Part shown: positions 8,907-17,117 of the stretch, piece by piece
How the letters are laid out: each line of letters begins with the position of its first letter
Numbering within the stretch: position 1 is the stretch's first letter
Source: Methylobacterium sp. J-026
GTDB taxonomy: Bacteria > Pseudomonadota > Alphaproteobacteria > Rhizobiales > Beijerinckiaceae
DNA: 64,000 nt
Direction: 5' to 3'
NCBI RefSeq assembly: GCF_022829585.1
Contig: NZ_JAKSYC010000267.1
Coordinates: 17,666-81,665 of the forward strand
Notes under the pieces: model-generated
The model's input: the letters and a program-made list of their open reading frames with translations, nothing else
Databases searched by the model: none
Told to the model about the DNA's origin: nothing
Made by a program: the position numbers and the translations under genes

Positions 8907-10868
8907 TCACGCCTCGTCGGCGGCGAGCCAGATGGCGGGCTTCAACGGTTCGGGGCGAACCGGGACCGGAAGGGTCGGCAGGCCGCGGACCTGCGTCAGT
9001 TCGGCGAGTTCCGGCGCCTGCGCGGTGTCGTCGGCGTTCAGGAACAGGCCGCGGGCCCGGGCGGCGCGGCCGAGATCGGCCCGGCTCGTCCAGACGCTCT
9101 GGGCCGGGCTGGTGAGGAGCGCCAGGGCGAGGGGTGCCATCCAGAGCGCGAGCCACGGGTCACCGACCAGGACCAGGGCGAAGGCGATGAGCGCGCCGAC
9201 CACCACCGCATCGGCCTGGAGCCGAAACGCCTCCGACCAGGAGACCTGCCGGTCGTCGCGGTCCTGCGTCTCCCAGCGCACCACCCGGCCCAGGAAGGTC
9301 GCCACGACGGCGCCGGCGGTGAACAGGGTGAGGACCGGCCACAGGACGACCCAGACGGCCTGCTCCAGGGCGGCGCTCGCCAGCAGCGCCCGGGCGCCCC
9401 CGAAGGCGGCCCGGCGCCCCGGGGAGGCTAAAACGTACCCGACGCTGAGGATCTTCGGCAGGCCGAGCACGGCGACGCTGAGGGCCGCGAGGGCGTGGGC
9501 GGCGGCGCCCGGCCCGGTCAGCCCGTAGGCCAGGAGGCCGAGATCCCCGGTCCGGGCGGCCTGCCAGGCGGAAAGGCCGATGAAGGCGATCCACAGCGGC
9601 AGGATGCCGTAGGAGAGGATGCCGACCAGGAGGTGCCACCGGCTCGCGGCGTGGAGCCCCGCCCAGGGCAGCACCCGCAGGTGCTGGAGATTGCCCTGGC
9701 ACCAGCGGCGCTCGCGGCCGAGGAGGTCGACGAGGTTGGTGGGCATCTCCTCCCAGGTGCCGCCCATCTCGGGCAGCAGGCGCACCTCCCATCCGGCGCG
9801 CACCATCAGCGCGCCCTCGACGATGTCGTGGCACAGGATCTCGCCGCCGAGCGGCTCCCGGCCCGGCAGCCGGGGGAGCTGCGCGTTCTCGGCGAAAGCC
9901 TGGATCCGCAGGATGGCGTTGTGGCCCCAGTAGCTGCCCTCCGGCCCCTGCCAGGTCTCCAGGCAACGCAGGGCCAGCGGCGCATAGAGGCGCACGGCGA
10001 ATTGCTGGATGCGGGCGAACAGGGTGTCGCGGCCGGCCGCATAGGAGACGGTCTGGATCAGGCCGGTGCGCGGGTTCTCGTGCATCAGCCGCACGAGGCG
10101 GGCCATGGTGGCGCCGGTCATGAGGCTGTCGGCGTCGAGGACGATCATGAAGGCGTATTCGCCGCCGTGGCTGCGGCAGAACGCGCCGATGTTGCCGGCC
10201 TTCCGGCCGACATTCTCGTCCCGGCGCCGGTAGCGGATCCGCGGCAGGGCCGGGTCGGTCCGGGCCCAGGCCTGGATCCGGGCGTGTTCGTGCTCCTCCA
10301 CGGCGGCGATCGCCCCGTCCCGCGTGTCGGAGAGGACGAAGATGTCGATGTCGCCGGCCCCGGCCTGGGCCAGCGAGCGGGCCATCACCCGCAGGCGGGC
10401 GAAGACCGCCACCGCGTCCTCGGCGTGGATCGCCACCACGGCGGCGGTGCGGCCGGCCCCGGCGGGAGCGGCGCCCGGCTCGTCCGAGCGGCGTTCCAGC
10501 GCTGACTTCGCCCGGTCACCGAGCAGGGCGGCGACGAGGCCGTAGGCGTATTGGCAGGCGACGAAAGCCTGCCAGCCCATCACGAGGCTGAACAGCACCA
10601 GCACCGCCCAGGCGAGCGGGCTGACGCCCGCCGGATAGGCCAGCGCGGCGAGCCAGGCGAGGACCCCCGCGGTGACGAGGCTGGGGATCGCCAGGGCGAG
10701 ACGCCGGACGCGCAGCACCCGGCCGGGACGCGCGCCGCTCCAGACCGCGCGGTCGGTTTCCGGATCCGAGGGATCGGGTACGCCCGGACACGCGTTCCGC
10801 TGCGACCGCTCGGCGGAGGAGGTGGCGCGTGGGGACGTGGGCTGAGGCGATCTGGCGCGAGGCGACAT
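8907..10868 (-). CDS. opgH: glucans biosynthesis glucosyltransferase H
   Basis: A 653-residue inner-membrane GT2 enzyme that polymerises and exports glucose from UDP-glucose for osmoregulated periplasmic glucans. Two membrane segments near residues 45-95 are followed by the cytoplasmic catalytic domain: DTRDG, the VLDADSLMTG metal/UDP motif, EALGGE-like acceptor region and the RERRWCQGNLQH motif, then several membrane helices (FIGLSAWQAA, AALSVAVLGLP, VVATFLG, VVVGALIAFALVLVG). It is shorter than E. coli OpgH, as usual for alphaproteobacterial forms. The start at 10868 was chosen because longer frames run into opgG. Unlike E. coli opgGH, it is divergent from its partner. Confidence 0.95.
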   Translation of the reverse strand: MSPRARSPQPTSPRATSSAERSQRNACPGVPDPSDPETDRAVWSGARPGRVLRVRRLALAIPSLVTAGVLAWLAALAYPAGVSPLAWAVLVLFSLVMGWQAFVACQYAYGLVAALLGDRAKSALERRSDEPGAAPAGAGRTAAVVAIHAEDAVAVFARLRVMARSLAQAGAGDIDIFVLSDTRDGAIAAVEEHEHARIQAWARTDPALPRIRYRRRDENVGRKAGNIGAFCRSHGGEYAFMIVLDADSLMTGATMARLVRLMHENPRTGLIQTVSYAAGRDTLFARIQQFAVRLYAPLALRCLETWQGPEGSYWGHNAILRIQAFAENAQLPRLPGREPLGGEILCHDIVEGALMVRAGWEVRLLPEMGGTWEEMPTNLVDLLGRERRWCQGNLQHLRVLPWAGLHAASRWHLLVGILSYGILPLWIAFIGLSAWQAARTGDLGLLAYGLTGPGAAAHALAALSVAVLGLPKILSVGYVLASPGRRAAFGGARALLASAALEQAVWVVLWPVLTLFTAGAVVATFLGRVVRWETQDRDDRQVSWSEAFRLQADAVVVGALIAFALVLVGDPWLALWMAPLALALLTSPAQSVWTSRADLGRAARARGLFLNADDTAQAPELAELTQVRGLPTLPVPVRPEPLKPAIWLAADEA

Positions 10869-10929
10869 GGCGCGAGGAACTCGACCGTGGAAGGCTGCCG
10901 GCCGCCCCGCCGCCTGAGGCCGGGAACCG

Positions 10930-12678
10930 ATGACCGTGGACACCGATAGGCGGGGCGAGGACACGGAGCCGCACCGGCCGAACGGGCGGCCGGATGCCGA
11001 ACGGATCGATCCCCCCTCCCGACGCCGCGTTCTTCGGATCGTCCTGACCGCGGCTGCCGGCACGGCGATACCTAGCGCGGCCGATCTGAATGGGTCCAGA
11101 ACGTGGGCCGGGTCGGCGCTTCCGTCGCAGGCGCGGACCGAGGGGGCGGCGCGGGATGGCCGGATGACGTTCGAGGCCCTCTCGGAACTGGCCGCACAGC
11201 GTGCCGCCGCCCCCTACGCGGCGCCGCCCGAGGATCTGCCGCCCGCGCTCGCCGCCCTGGACTATGACGGCTACCGGGCCATCACCTTCCGGCCGGCCGA
11301 GAGCCTGCCGCTCGGCCGGCTGTTCAGCGCGCAGTTCTTCCATCGCGGCTTCCTGCAGCGCAAGCGCGTGGCCCTCAATCTGCAGCCGCTCGACGGGCCG
11401 GCGCGTCCGATCCCCTACGAGAGCCGCCTGTTCGATCCGGGCCCACGGCTCGCCGGCCAGAGCTTTCCGCCGGATCTCGGCTTCGCGGGCTTCCGCCTGC
11501 ACTACGCCTTCCCGAACACGCCCGCCTGGCGTCCGAAGGGGTTCCAGGAGGAGTTCCTGGTGTTCCTGGGCGCCTCGTATTTCCGCCTGCGCGCGGCCGA
11601 CCAGGAATACGGGCTGTCGGCCCGGGGCCTCGCCATCGGCACGGGGGCGCCGGAGGGGGAGGAGTTTCCCGACTTCGTCGCCCACTGGCTCTGCGAACCG
11701 GAGCCGGAGGCGCGCAGCCTGACCGTGCTCTCGCTCCTCGACAGCCCGAGCGTGGCCGGCGCCTACCGCTTCGTGATCGCCCCCGGGGACCCGGCCCGGA
11801 TCGACGTCACCGCCGCGCTCCACCCGCGGCGTCCGATCGCCAAGCTCGGTCTGGCGCCGCTCACCAGCATGTTCCTGTACGGCGAGAACGGGCCCGGCGC
11901 CCGGGGCGCGAAGCCGTTCGACGATTTCCGCCCGCAGGTCCACGATTCCGACGGGCTGTGCGTCGCCGCCGGCACCGCCCCGGCGGGGCTCGACCGCCGC
12001 TGGCGGCCGCTGGTCAACGGCCGCCCGCGACCGCAGATCTCGGCCTTCGCCTCGAAGCCGCTCGCGGGGTTCGGGCTGCTGCAGCGGGAGAGAAACTTTG
12101 CCGCCTATCTGGACGTGGAGGCGCGGCAGGAGGCGCGGCCCAGCCTGTGGGTGTCCCCGGACCCCGCAGGGGGCGCCTTCGCGGCGGGCGCCGTCCAGCT
12201 GTACGAGATCCCCTCCGGCGAGGAATACATGGACAACATCGTGGCGGCCTTCGTGCCGGCCGAGGCGGCGCGGCCGGGCGCGGCGCTGCGGCTCGCCTAC
12301 GGCCTGACCACGGTCGGGGCGGAGCCGGCGGCGGCGATCCCCGGGGCGGGCCTCGCCCGGGTCACGGCCACCCGGTTCGGCGCGGCGGAACGCCTGCGCC
12401 CGATGACGCCGCCGCGCCCGGAGCGACGGCTCTGCATGATCGATTTCGAGGGTCCGGGCCTGCCCGGGGGGCCGGACGAGTCGGTGGCGGCGGAGGTCTC
12501 GGCCAGCGCCGGCACGACGCATGAGCCGGTGGCCAATTTCGTGCCGCAGACCGGCGGCTGGCGGATCTATGTCGAGTGGCGTCCGCCGGCGCCGATGCCG
12601 GCCGGCGATGTGGTGCTGCGGGCCCGCCTCGTCCGCGGGACGACGCCGCTCAGCGAGACCTGGGACGCCGTCCTGTGA
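10930..12678 (+). CDS. opgG: glucan biosynthesis protein G/D (periplasmic)
   Basis: A 582-residue MdoG/OpgG-OpgD family protein that works in the periplasm on the backbone made by OpgH. The N-terminus has a twin-arginine-type signal (SRRRVLRIVLTAAAGTAI), as in OpgD. The mature part shows family landmarks: ALAALDYDGYRAITFRP, FSAQFFHRGFLQRKRV, GFAGFRLHYAFPNT, FQEEFLVFLGASYFR, and the C-terminal immunoglobulin-like domain ending in VVLRARLVRGTTPLSETW. Sixty-one bp separate it from divergent opgH, so both probably share a regulatory region. OpgG versus OpgD cannot be settled by eye; the Tat signal leans toward OpgD. Confidence 0.93.
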   Translation: MTVDTDRRGEDTEPHRPNGRPDAERIDPPSRRRVLRIVLTAAAGTAIPSAADLNGSRTWAGSALPSQARTEGAARDGRMTFEALSELAAQRAAAPYAAPPEDLPPALAALDYDGYRAITFRPAESLPLGRLFSAQFFHRGFLQRKRVALNLQPLDGPARPIPYESRLFDPGPRLAGQSFPPDLGFAGFRLHYAFPNTPAWRPKGFQEEFLVFLGASYFRLRAADQEYGLSARGLAIGTGAPEGEEFPDFVAHWLCEPEPEARSLTVLSLLDSPSVAGAYRFVIAPGDPARIDVTAALHPRRPIAKLGLAPLTSMFLYGENGPGARGAKPFDDFRPQVHDSDGLCVAAGTAPAGLDRRWRPLVNGRPRPQISAFASKPLAGFGLLQRERNFAAYLDVEARQEARPSLWVSPDPAGGAFAAGAVQLYEIPSGEEYMDNIVAAFVPAEAARPGAALRLAYGLTTVGAEPAAAIPGAGLARVTATRFGAAERLRPMTPPRPERRLCMIDFEGPGLPGGPDESVAAEVSASAGTTHEPVANFVPQTGGWRIYVEWRPPAPMPAGDVVLRARLVRGTTPLSETWDAVL

Positions 12679-12684
12679 CGGGCC

Positions 12685-12885
12685 TCAGGCCGTGGGCCGC
12701 TGGCGCTCCAGGCGGCGCACGAGGCGTGCGGCGCCGTAGACCTCGCTCAGGCGGCGGCGGGCCGCGGAGATCGGCGGGGCCTGCCGCTCGTCATGGGCGG
12801 CCGCGATGATGCGCAGGGCCGAGGCGACCGAACGCTCCAGCCGGCGTTCGGCCAGGTCGGCCGCGTCCTGATGGGTGTCCAGCAT
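12685..12885 (-). CDS. small helical protein of unknown function
   Basis: A 66-residue protein beginning MLDTHQDAADLAERRLERS, rich in Arg, Ala and Glu, probably two helices, with no signal or membrane segment. The ATG at 12885 has GAGGGA 8 bp upstream, which supports a real gene. It ends 7 bp past the convergent opgG stop and lies 124 bp downstream of zwf on the same strand. I do not recognise a family. Confidence 0.55.
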   Translation of the reverse strand: MLDTHQDAADLAERRLERSVASALRIIAAAHDERQAPPISAARRRLSEVYGAARLVRRLERQRPTA

Positions 12886-12976
12886 GCGATGATCCCTCGT
12901 GCGAGGCCGTGTCCGCCCTTTGGCGGGGCGGTGACCAGCGGCACGGGTACGGTCCATCTCCGGCTTGACGGTATCA

Positions 12977-12991
12977 TGGCAGCTTGGCCGT
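12977..12991 (-). repeat. copy 2 of the 15-bp motif
   Basis: An exact match to 8837-8851. It lies 92-106 bp upstream of the small gene starting at 12885 and in the same orientation as copy 1. A related stretch (CAGCTTGACTGTAAG) occurs near 32720, upstream of the pmtA-like gene. Confidence 0.4.
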
Positions 12992-13008
12992 AAGCTGTGG
13001 ACAGCGTC

Positions 13009-14481
13009 TCAGCGCAGCTCCTCGTGCCAGGTCCGGCCGTCGCGCTCGATCAGCGCGATGGCGGCGGTGGGACCCCAGCTCCCGGCCGGGTACGGCCGCG
13101 GTGCCTCCGGGCGGTCGGCCCAGGCCTTGAGCACCCCATCCGCCCAGGCCCAGGCGGCCTCGACCTCATCGCGGCGCATGAACAGGGTGGCGTTGCCGCG
13201 GACCACGTCCATCAGCAGGCGCTCGTAGGCGTCCGGGTAGCGCTGCTTGAAGGTCTCCTCGAAGGAGATGTCGAGGTCGGTCGGGCGCAGGCGCAGGCCG
13301 CCGGGGCCCGGATCCTTGGTCATCACCTCGAGCTTCATGCCCTCCTGCGGCTGCAGGCGGATCACCAGCCGGTTCGGCTCGCGCCCGAACGCCTCCTCGG
13401 GGAAGATCGAGAACGGCGAGGCCCGGAACTGGACCACGATCTCCGACAGCTTCTGCGGCAGGCGCTTGCCGGTGCGCAGGTAGAACGGCACCCCGGCCCA
13501 GCGCCCGGACTGCACTTCGAGCTTCATGGCCACGAAGGTCTCGGTCCGGCTCTCGTGGCCGAGCTCCGACAGGTAGCCCTCGACCGGCTTGCCGTCGACG
13601 GCGCCCGCCACGTACTGGCCGCGGACGGTCACCGCCTGCACGTCGTGGGCGGTGATCCGCTTGAGGGCGCGCAGCACCTTCAGCTTCTCGTCGCGGACCG
13701 AGTTCGCCTCGAGGTTGAGCGGGCTCTCCATGGCGGTGAGGCACAGGAGCTGCAGCATGTGGTTCTGCAGCATGTCGCGCATGGCGCCCGACGTGTCGTA
13801 ATAGCCCGCCCGGCCCTCGACGCCGACGGTCTCGGCCACGGTGATCTGGACGTGGTCGATCACGTCCGAGGTCCAGAGCCGCTCGAAGATGGTGTTGGCG
13901 AAGCGGAGCGAGAGCAGGTTCTGGACCGTCTCCTTGCCGAGGTAGTGGTCGATCCGGAAGATCTGCGATTCGGGAAACACCTCGCCGACGGCGTCGTTGA
14001 TCGCGCAGGCCGATTTCAGGTCCTTGCCGATCGGCTTCTCCAGCACGACCCGGGACTTCTCGCCCACGAGTCCGTGGGCGGCGAGGTTGCGGCAGATCGA
14101 GCCGTAGAGGTCGGGGGAGGTGGCGAGGTAGTAGGGCCGCACTTGGTCGGGCCGCTCGTCGAGCTTGGTCACGAGGTCGGCCCAGCCGCTATCCCCGGCG
14201 CCGTCGACCGCGACGTACTCCACGTGCGCGAGGAACCGGTGGAGCACCTCCTCCGCCAGATCCGTGACCGGGACGAAGCGCTTGAGGGCGTCCCGGGCGT
14301 GCTCCCGGAAGGCATCGACCGACAGGTCCGAGCGCGAGGCGCCGATGATCCGGCTGGTCTCCGGGATCTGCCCGTCCCGGAAGCGGTAGAACAGGGCCGG
14401 CAGGAGCTTCCGTGCGGTCAGATCGCCGGTCGCGCCGAACACGACGCAGTCGAAGGAAGCGACGGGGATGATCGTGGCCAA
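13009..14481 (-). CDS. zwf: glucose-6-phosphate 1-dehydrogenase
   Basis: A 490-residue enzyme oxidising glucose 6-phosphate with NAD(P)+ at the head of the pentose-phosphate and Entner-Doudoroff routes. The Rossmann motif GATGDLTARKLLPAL lies at the N-terminus, the active-site signature RIDHYLGKE follows EKPIGKDLKSA, and TGKRLPQKLSEI and LIERDGRTWHEE close the protein; full length. No ATG opens the conserved domain. A TTG at 14481 (MATIIPVASFD) has AAGGGAG 6 bp upstream and fits best, so a TTG start is called. zwf stands alone here: pgl, edd and gnd are not adjacent. Confidence 0.95.
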   Translation of the reverse strand: MATIIPVASFDCVVFGATGDLTARKLLPALFYRFRDGQIPETSRIIGASRSDLSVDAFREHARDALKRFVPVTDLAEEVLHRFLAHVEYVAVDGAGDSGWADLVTKLDERPDQVRPYYLATSPDLYGSICRNLAAHGLVGEKSRVVLEKPIGKDLKSACAINDAVGEVFPESQIFRIDHYLGKETVQNLLSLRFANTIFERLWTSDVIDHVQITVAETVGVEGRAGYYDTSGAMRDMLQNHMLQLLCLTAMESPLNLEANSVRDEKLKVLRALKRITAHDVQAVTVRGQYVAGAVDGKPVEGYLSELGHESRTETFVAMKLEVQSGRWAGVPFYLRTGKRLPQKLSEIVVQFRASPFSIFPEEAFGREPNRLVIRLQPQEGMKLEVMTKDPGPGGLRLRPTDLDISFEETFKQRYPDAYERLLMDVVRGNATLFMRRDEVEAAWAWADGVLKAWADRPEAPRPYPAGSWGPTAAIALIERDGRTWHEELR

Positions 14482-14887
14482 GTGCGGCTCCCTTATATCG
14501 TGCGCGGGTGCGGTGCGGCGAGCGCGCCGCACTGACCTACCCTGTGTGCAAGTGCTTCGCCAGACGAGGGGGGTGGTTCAGCCGCGTCAGCCTTCGGAAG
14601 AATGAGGGCGGCCCAGCGTGGCGCAATCCAGCGGCGCCAAAGTCACGCGCATTGACATGCGTCCCGTCATTGCGCGCGAAGGGCAGCAACCCAGGGCTCC
14701 GCGTCGTGAATCGTTTCGCGCGGCAGCCGACCGGACGCCGCCCTACCCGAACGGGATGCCCGACACCGGCGTGATCGCAGACCTCGTCCGGCGCGTCTCT
14801 GAGCACCACCGAGACATCCGTCCGAGCCTCACCGGCCGCTGCGGTCGCGGCGCCCAGGATTGCTTCGCTGCGCGCGCACTGACGCCG
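14482..14887. other. intergenic region between zwf and SDR genes, occupied by an inverted-repeat element
   Basis: These 406 bp hold no convincing gene. The first 180 bp should carry the zwf promoter. The rest is filled by an element bounded by two inverted copies of a dispersed repeat (listed separately). Short frames here are low-complexity translations of that repeat. Confidence 0.6.
14665..14884. repeat. inverted pair of a 32-bp dispersed repeat (family A)
   Basis: CGTCATTGCGCGCGAAGGGC at 14665 continuing to 14696 is answered by an inverted copy at 14853-14884. The reverse complement of the right arm starts CGTCAGTGCGCGCGCAGCGA and matches most of the 32 positions. This CGTCATTGCG...AAGCAATCC type recurs widely between genes in alphaproteobacterial chromosomes (general knowledge). 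Together the arms bound a 220-bp MITE-like unit just past the SDR stop codon. Confidence 0.7.
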
Positions 14888-15730
14888 TCACCCCGCCAGG
14901 AACCGCTTGAACGCCTCGGCATGATCCGGGTGCCAGCGCGAGAGAGCCGGCCGGTTCTCGACGATGTCGCCCGCCGCCCAGGCGATGCGCTTGGCGTCCT
15001 GCGCCCGGGTGGTCTCGTTGTCGGGGCAGAGGATGTAGAAATCGCCCGCGTCGAGCCGCTCCAGCATGAACGACACGGTCTCCTCCGGGGTCCAGGCGCC
15101 GGCCGGCTTCTCGGCGACGCCGCGGGCCTTGGCGAGGCCGGTATAGACGAAGCCCGGGATCAGCAGATGCGCGGTGGTGCGGCAGCCCTCCCGGTTGCGC
15201 AGATCGTGGGCCAGGGCCTCGGTGACCGCCTTCACTCCCGCCTTGGAGACGTTGTAGGGCGCGTTGCCGGGGGGCGTGGTGATGCCCTGCTTGGACCCCG
15301 AGACGATGATCGCGCCGGGCTTAGCCCCGGCGATCATGCCGGGCGCGAAGGCGTGGATGCCGTTGACCACCCCGCCGAGATTGGTGCCCAGGATCCGTGC
15401 CCAGGTGTCGGCGTCGGAGAACAGGGTGCCGCCAGCCTCGATCCCGGCATTCAGCATGACGATGGCGGGCGGGCCGGCCTTGGCGACGGCGGCCGCCAGG
15501 GCGTCCACGGCGCCGCGGTCGGACACGTCGGTGGGCACCGCGCGGACCTCGACGGCGGCGAGTTCGGCCACCGCGCCGCGGGCCGCCTCCAGGGCCGGCC
15601 CGGGCAGATCCGCGATCCAGACGTTCATGCCGGCCCGCGCGAAGGCTTTCGCTGCCGCGAGCCCGATGCCGCTGGCGCCGCCGGTGACGACCGCGCTGCG
15701 GCCGGGGCTGATGGCTTGGTGCTGACTCAT
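14888..15730 (-). CDS. short-chain dehydrogenase/reductase
   Basis: A 280-residue classical SDR. It has the NAD(P)-binding TGGASGIGLAAAKAFA motif, the NAG motif (MLNAGIEAGG) and the catalytic Ser...YNVSK pair. The residue after the second beta strand is Asp (WIADLPG), which usually favours NAD over NADP. The C-terminus (WAAGDIVENRPALSRWHPDH) resembles SDRs that act on long-chain or cyclic alcohols, but the substrate is unknown. The ATG at 15730 opens the domain; a longer frame to 16090 overlaps the divergent glycosidase and lacks support. Confidence 0.9.
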   Translation of the reverse strand: MSQHQAISPGRSAVVTGGASGIGLAAAKAFARAGMNVWIADLPGPALEAARGAVAELAAVEVRAVPTDVSDRGAVDALAAAVAKAGPPAIVMLNAGIEAGGTLFSDADTWARILGTNLGGVVNGIHAFAPGMIAGAKPGAIIVSGSKQGITTPPGNAPYNVSKAGVKAVTEALAHDLRNREGCRTTAHLLIPGFVYTGLAKARGVAEKPAGAWTPEETVSFMLERLDAGDFYILCPDNETTRAQDAKRIAWAAGDIVENRPALSRWHPDHAEAFKRFLAG

Positions 15731-15941
15731 CACGCGGTCCTCGGCTGAATGGCGCCCTTCAGATGGGGCGGTCTCCGGGGAAGGCGAGTTGGCGCTTCGG
15801 GACGGTATCGTGCGTCTTCCCGCCGGCCGGCAGTCACAGCGGATCGCAAACGGGGCAGAGCCGTGGTCTGATGGGGGTGAGGGGCATCCCCGCCCGGCGG
15901 CGATCGCCCTCCGCCTTGTGCCCAGGATCCAGAGGACCGGC

Positions 15942-17117
15942 ATGCCGATTCGTCCGAGCCGCCGGTCCGTTCTCGCCGGGGCGGCCTGTACCGGCCTCGC
16001 CACGGCGGCCCGGGGCGCCCCCGGCGGGTTCGGCCCCCTCGGCACGCCGTCCTGGTCGGGCGACAGCCTCCAGGCCGCGGCCGCCGCCAAGGGCCTGCTC
16101 TACGGCTGCGAGGTGCCGTTCCACCGCTTCGACGCCAGCCCCGCCTACCGCCAAGCGGTGGCGCGGGAATGCGGGATCCTGGTCTGCGGCACCGAGATGA
16201 AGATGGAGGAGGTCCTGCCCGCCCCAGGCAAGACCGACTTCGCCCGGGGCGACGCGATCCTGCGCTTCGCCCGGAGCAACGGCCAGCGCATGCGCGGCCA
16301 CACCCTGGTCTGGCACGCGGCGCTCCCGCCCTGGGTCGGCCCGCTCCTGGGGCGGGCCACCGCCGCCCAGGGCGAGGATTTCATGCGGCGCTGGATCGAG
16401 ACCGTGGCGGGGCATTACCGCGGGCAGATCGTCGCCTGGGACGTGGTCAACGAGATTCTTGGCAACGAGGCCGATCCCGACCGCGGCGGGGGCCTGCGCG
16501 ACTCGCCCTGGCTCGCCTCGATCGGCCCCGGCTACGTCGACCTCGCCTTCCGGATCCTACACGAGACCGACCCGGCGGCGGCCGGCACCTGGAACGAGGA
16601 CGCGGTGGAGCAGGGCGCGCCCTGGATGGAGGCCAAGCGCACCAAGGTCCTGCGCCGGCTGGAGGCGATGCGCGGCCGCGGCGTGCCGATCCGGCGGTTC
16701 GGCCTGCAATCGCACCTCACCAGCACGATCCCGATCGACCAGGGCCAGCTCCGGCGCTTCCTGCGGGAGATCGGCCAGATGGGGCTCGGGATCGCGATCA
16801 CAGAGCTCGACATCGACGACCGGGCCTTCCCGTCGGACGTGGCGACCCGCGACCGGATGGTCGCCGACTATGCGCGCCGCTACCTCGACGTGGCGCTGGA
16901 CGAGCCGGCCCTGCTCGATGTCGTGACCTGGGACATCTACGACCCGGACACGTGGCTGAACGACCATCCCTACCGGAAGCGGCCGGACGGCCTGCCCCAG
17001 CGGGCCCTGCCGCTGGACGCGCAGTTCCGGCGCAAGCCCCTGTGGCACGCGATGAAGGCCGCCTTCGCGGGGGCGCCGGATCACACGGCGGCGCGGGACA
17101 GGCTCAGGCGGGCGTGA
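15942..17117 (+). CDS. glycoside hydrolase family 10 (endo-1,4-beta-xylanase type), Tat-exported
   Basis: A 391-residue exported enzyme. The N-terminus MPIRPSRRSVLAGAACTGLA is a twin-arginine signal, implying folding in the cytoplasm before export. The GH10 barrel shows the acid/base Glu in WDVVNE (Glu171), RGHTLVWHAALPPWV, and the nucleophile Glu in ITELDI (Glu288); the C-terminus has TWDIYDPDTWLND where many xylanases read WGxxDxxSW. Single-domain, with no carbohydrate-binding module. The start has AGAGGA 6-7 bp upstream. It could act on plant xylan or on a bacterial polysaccharide. Its 3' end overlaps the convergent acyltransferase gene by 14 bp. Confidence 0.92.
   Translation: MPIRPSRRSVLAGAACTGLATAARGAPGGFGPLGTPSWSGDSLQAAAAAKGLLYGCEVPFHRFDASPAYRQAVARECGILVCGTEMKMEEVLPAPGKTDFARGDAILRFARSNGQRMRGHTLVWHAALPPWVGPLLGRATAAQGEDFMRRWIETVAGHYRGQIVAWDVVNEILGNEADPDRGGGLRDSPWLASIGPGYVDLAFRILHETDPAAAGTWNEDAVEQGAPWMEAKRTKVLRRLEAMRGRGVPIRRFGLQSHLTSTIPIDQGQLRRFLREIGQMGLGIAITELDIDDRAFPSDVATRDRMVADYARRYLDVALDEPALLDVVTWDIYDPDTWLNDHPYRKRPDGLPQRALPLDAQFRRKPLWHAMKAAFAGAPDHTAARDRLRRA

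Noticed and set aside
14537..14809. 90-codon minus-strand frame between zwf and SDR
   Set aside because: It translates the family A repeat (SLRAK-type text) and has no start support.
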